DNA of 64,000 bases from Hippopus hippopus. Its lineage: Eukaryota; Mollusca; Bivalvia; Cardiida; Cardiidae. The translations under genes and the position numbers were made by a program. The notes beneath the pieces are model-generated. The model worked only from the letters and a program-made list of their open reading frames with translations, ran no database searches and was not told the DNA's origin. The DNA lies in NCBI GenBank assembly GCA_946811185.2, contig OX328097.1, positions 9,432,252 to 9,496,251 on the forward strand, written 5' to 3'. Of this stretch, positions 63,357 to 64,000 are shown one piece after another (the stretch's first letter is position 1; each line of letters starts with the position of its first letter).

Positions 63357-63507
63357 CTGAGAAAATAAAACAAAAAGCACTTCAACAAATGTATCTTCCC
63401 ATGCCCAACCTGTCCTAAAAAGTCTGCAGGCGAGTAGATTTTCAGATCTAACTCCTCAAAGGCAAATTACATCAGAAATAACAGAATTAAAAAGAATGAT
63501 TATGTAT

Positions 63508-63970
63508 CAATTCTTTACTACAAGGCAATTTTGCTTGTATTAGAGTTTACACTGTTTTTAACAGATTAGGCCATATCACACAAGTCAGTGCACCTATGCA
63601 CATGTTTCCTGACACAACTTTCTTTCCATGTCACTGCCTATATTTCTCACATGCATCAGAGGTGAGAGGCGGAAAAAAGCCAGAAAGGAAGTTTGCCTCA
63701 ACCAGATATCGATCCACAACCACCAGGTCATGGGTCAGATTCTCTAACCACTGAGCTATCCTACCAGGCTTCTACAAGGCAAACTTCTGGACTTGTTCAT
63801 GTTGAAATCATTTGCTGACAACATGGTAAAATGGGTAAGAAATAATGCGATTTGTTTTCAAAAGCATCGTGTTGGAAATGTTGATTATTAGCCTTTTCTT
63901 CTTTTCCTACAATGATTTCAAAATCCTTCAAGACAGTAACATCCTAGGGATTTCTTTGTTAAAAGGTTAT
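63508..63970 (-). mobile_element. PB1 copy split by a SINE with 11-bp target duplication
   Basis: CTACAAGGCAA occurs at 63518-63528 and at 63772-63782, bracketing the SINE. Confidence 0.7.
63529..63771 (-). mobile_element. SINE3 copy with 11-bp target duplication
   Basis: Same body; head ACCACTGAGCTATCC at right; CTACAAGGCAA repeats flank it. Confidence 0.75.
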
Positions 63971-64000
63971 TGAAAAAGCAATTTTATTGGCTTTAATCAT

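Noticed and set aside
239..63356. Beta-heavy spectrin (karst/SPTBN5 type) or alpha-actinin
   Set aside because: Repeat-by-repeat match to the 17-repeat conventional beta chain, no SH3 in repeat 5, and far more repeats than alpha-actinin.

Overview
The window is a piece of an animal nuclear genome, most likely a bivalve mollusc; the organism is inferred from gene structure and repeat types, not from a species marker. It is AT-rich and intron-dominated. It holds one recognisable protein-coding gene, a conventional beta-spectrin, on the minus strand, and no other credible gene on either strand.

The gene enters at the right edge (63.4 kb) and leaves at the left edge (0.24 kb). I could place 37 coding exons with canonical AG/GT borders. 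Together they give 6107 coding nt, or 2035 complete codons in one uninterrupted frame. In transcript order they encode the actin-binding CH1 domain (63.2-60.8 kb), CH2 (60.1-39.9 kb, split by an 18.9 kb intron), spectrin repeats 1-16 (39.1-1.6 kb) and the partial repeat 17 that pairs with alpha-spectrin (1.0-0.24 kb). The N-terminus, C-terminal tail and any PH domain lie outside. Seventeen repeats and no SH3 insertion fit the ordinary beta chain rather than beta-heavy.

The introns are packed with short non-autonomous mobile elements. The dominant one, called PB1 here, is about 229 bp. It has TTAA at both ends, short terminal inverted repeats (TTAACYCTTTACCA) and a central palindrome of about 55 bp. 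About 80 copies or fragments, in both orientations, make up about a quarter of the window. Interrupted copies of other repeats show the empty site, which supports TTAA duplication as in piggyBac-type elements. Further families are PB2 (a shorter TTAA-ended palindrome), several foldback elements (FB-B, FB-D, FB-E, FB-H, FB-I), a GGAC-minisatellite element (FB-F), at least four tRNA-headed SINEs, and small local duplications. Two of the duplications copy spectrin splice borders.

Orientation of PB1 copies: '+' means the end reading CCCTTTACCACACAATCCC is on the left (A-end); '-' means it is on the right. Exons are numbered in transcript order from the first one visible (e1) to the last (e37).
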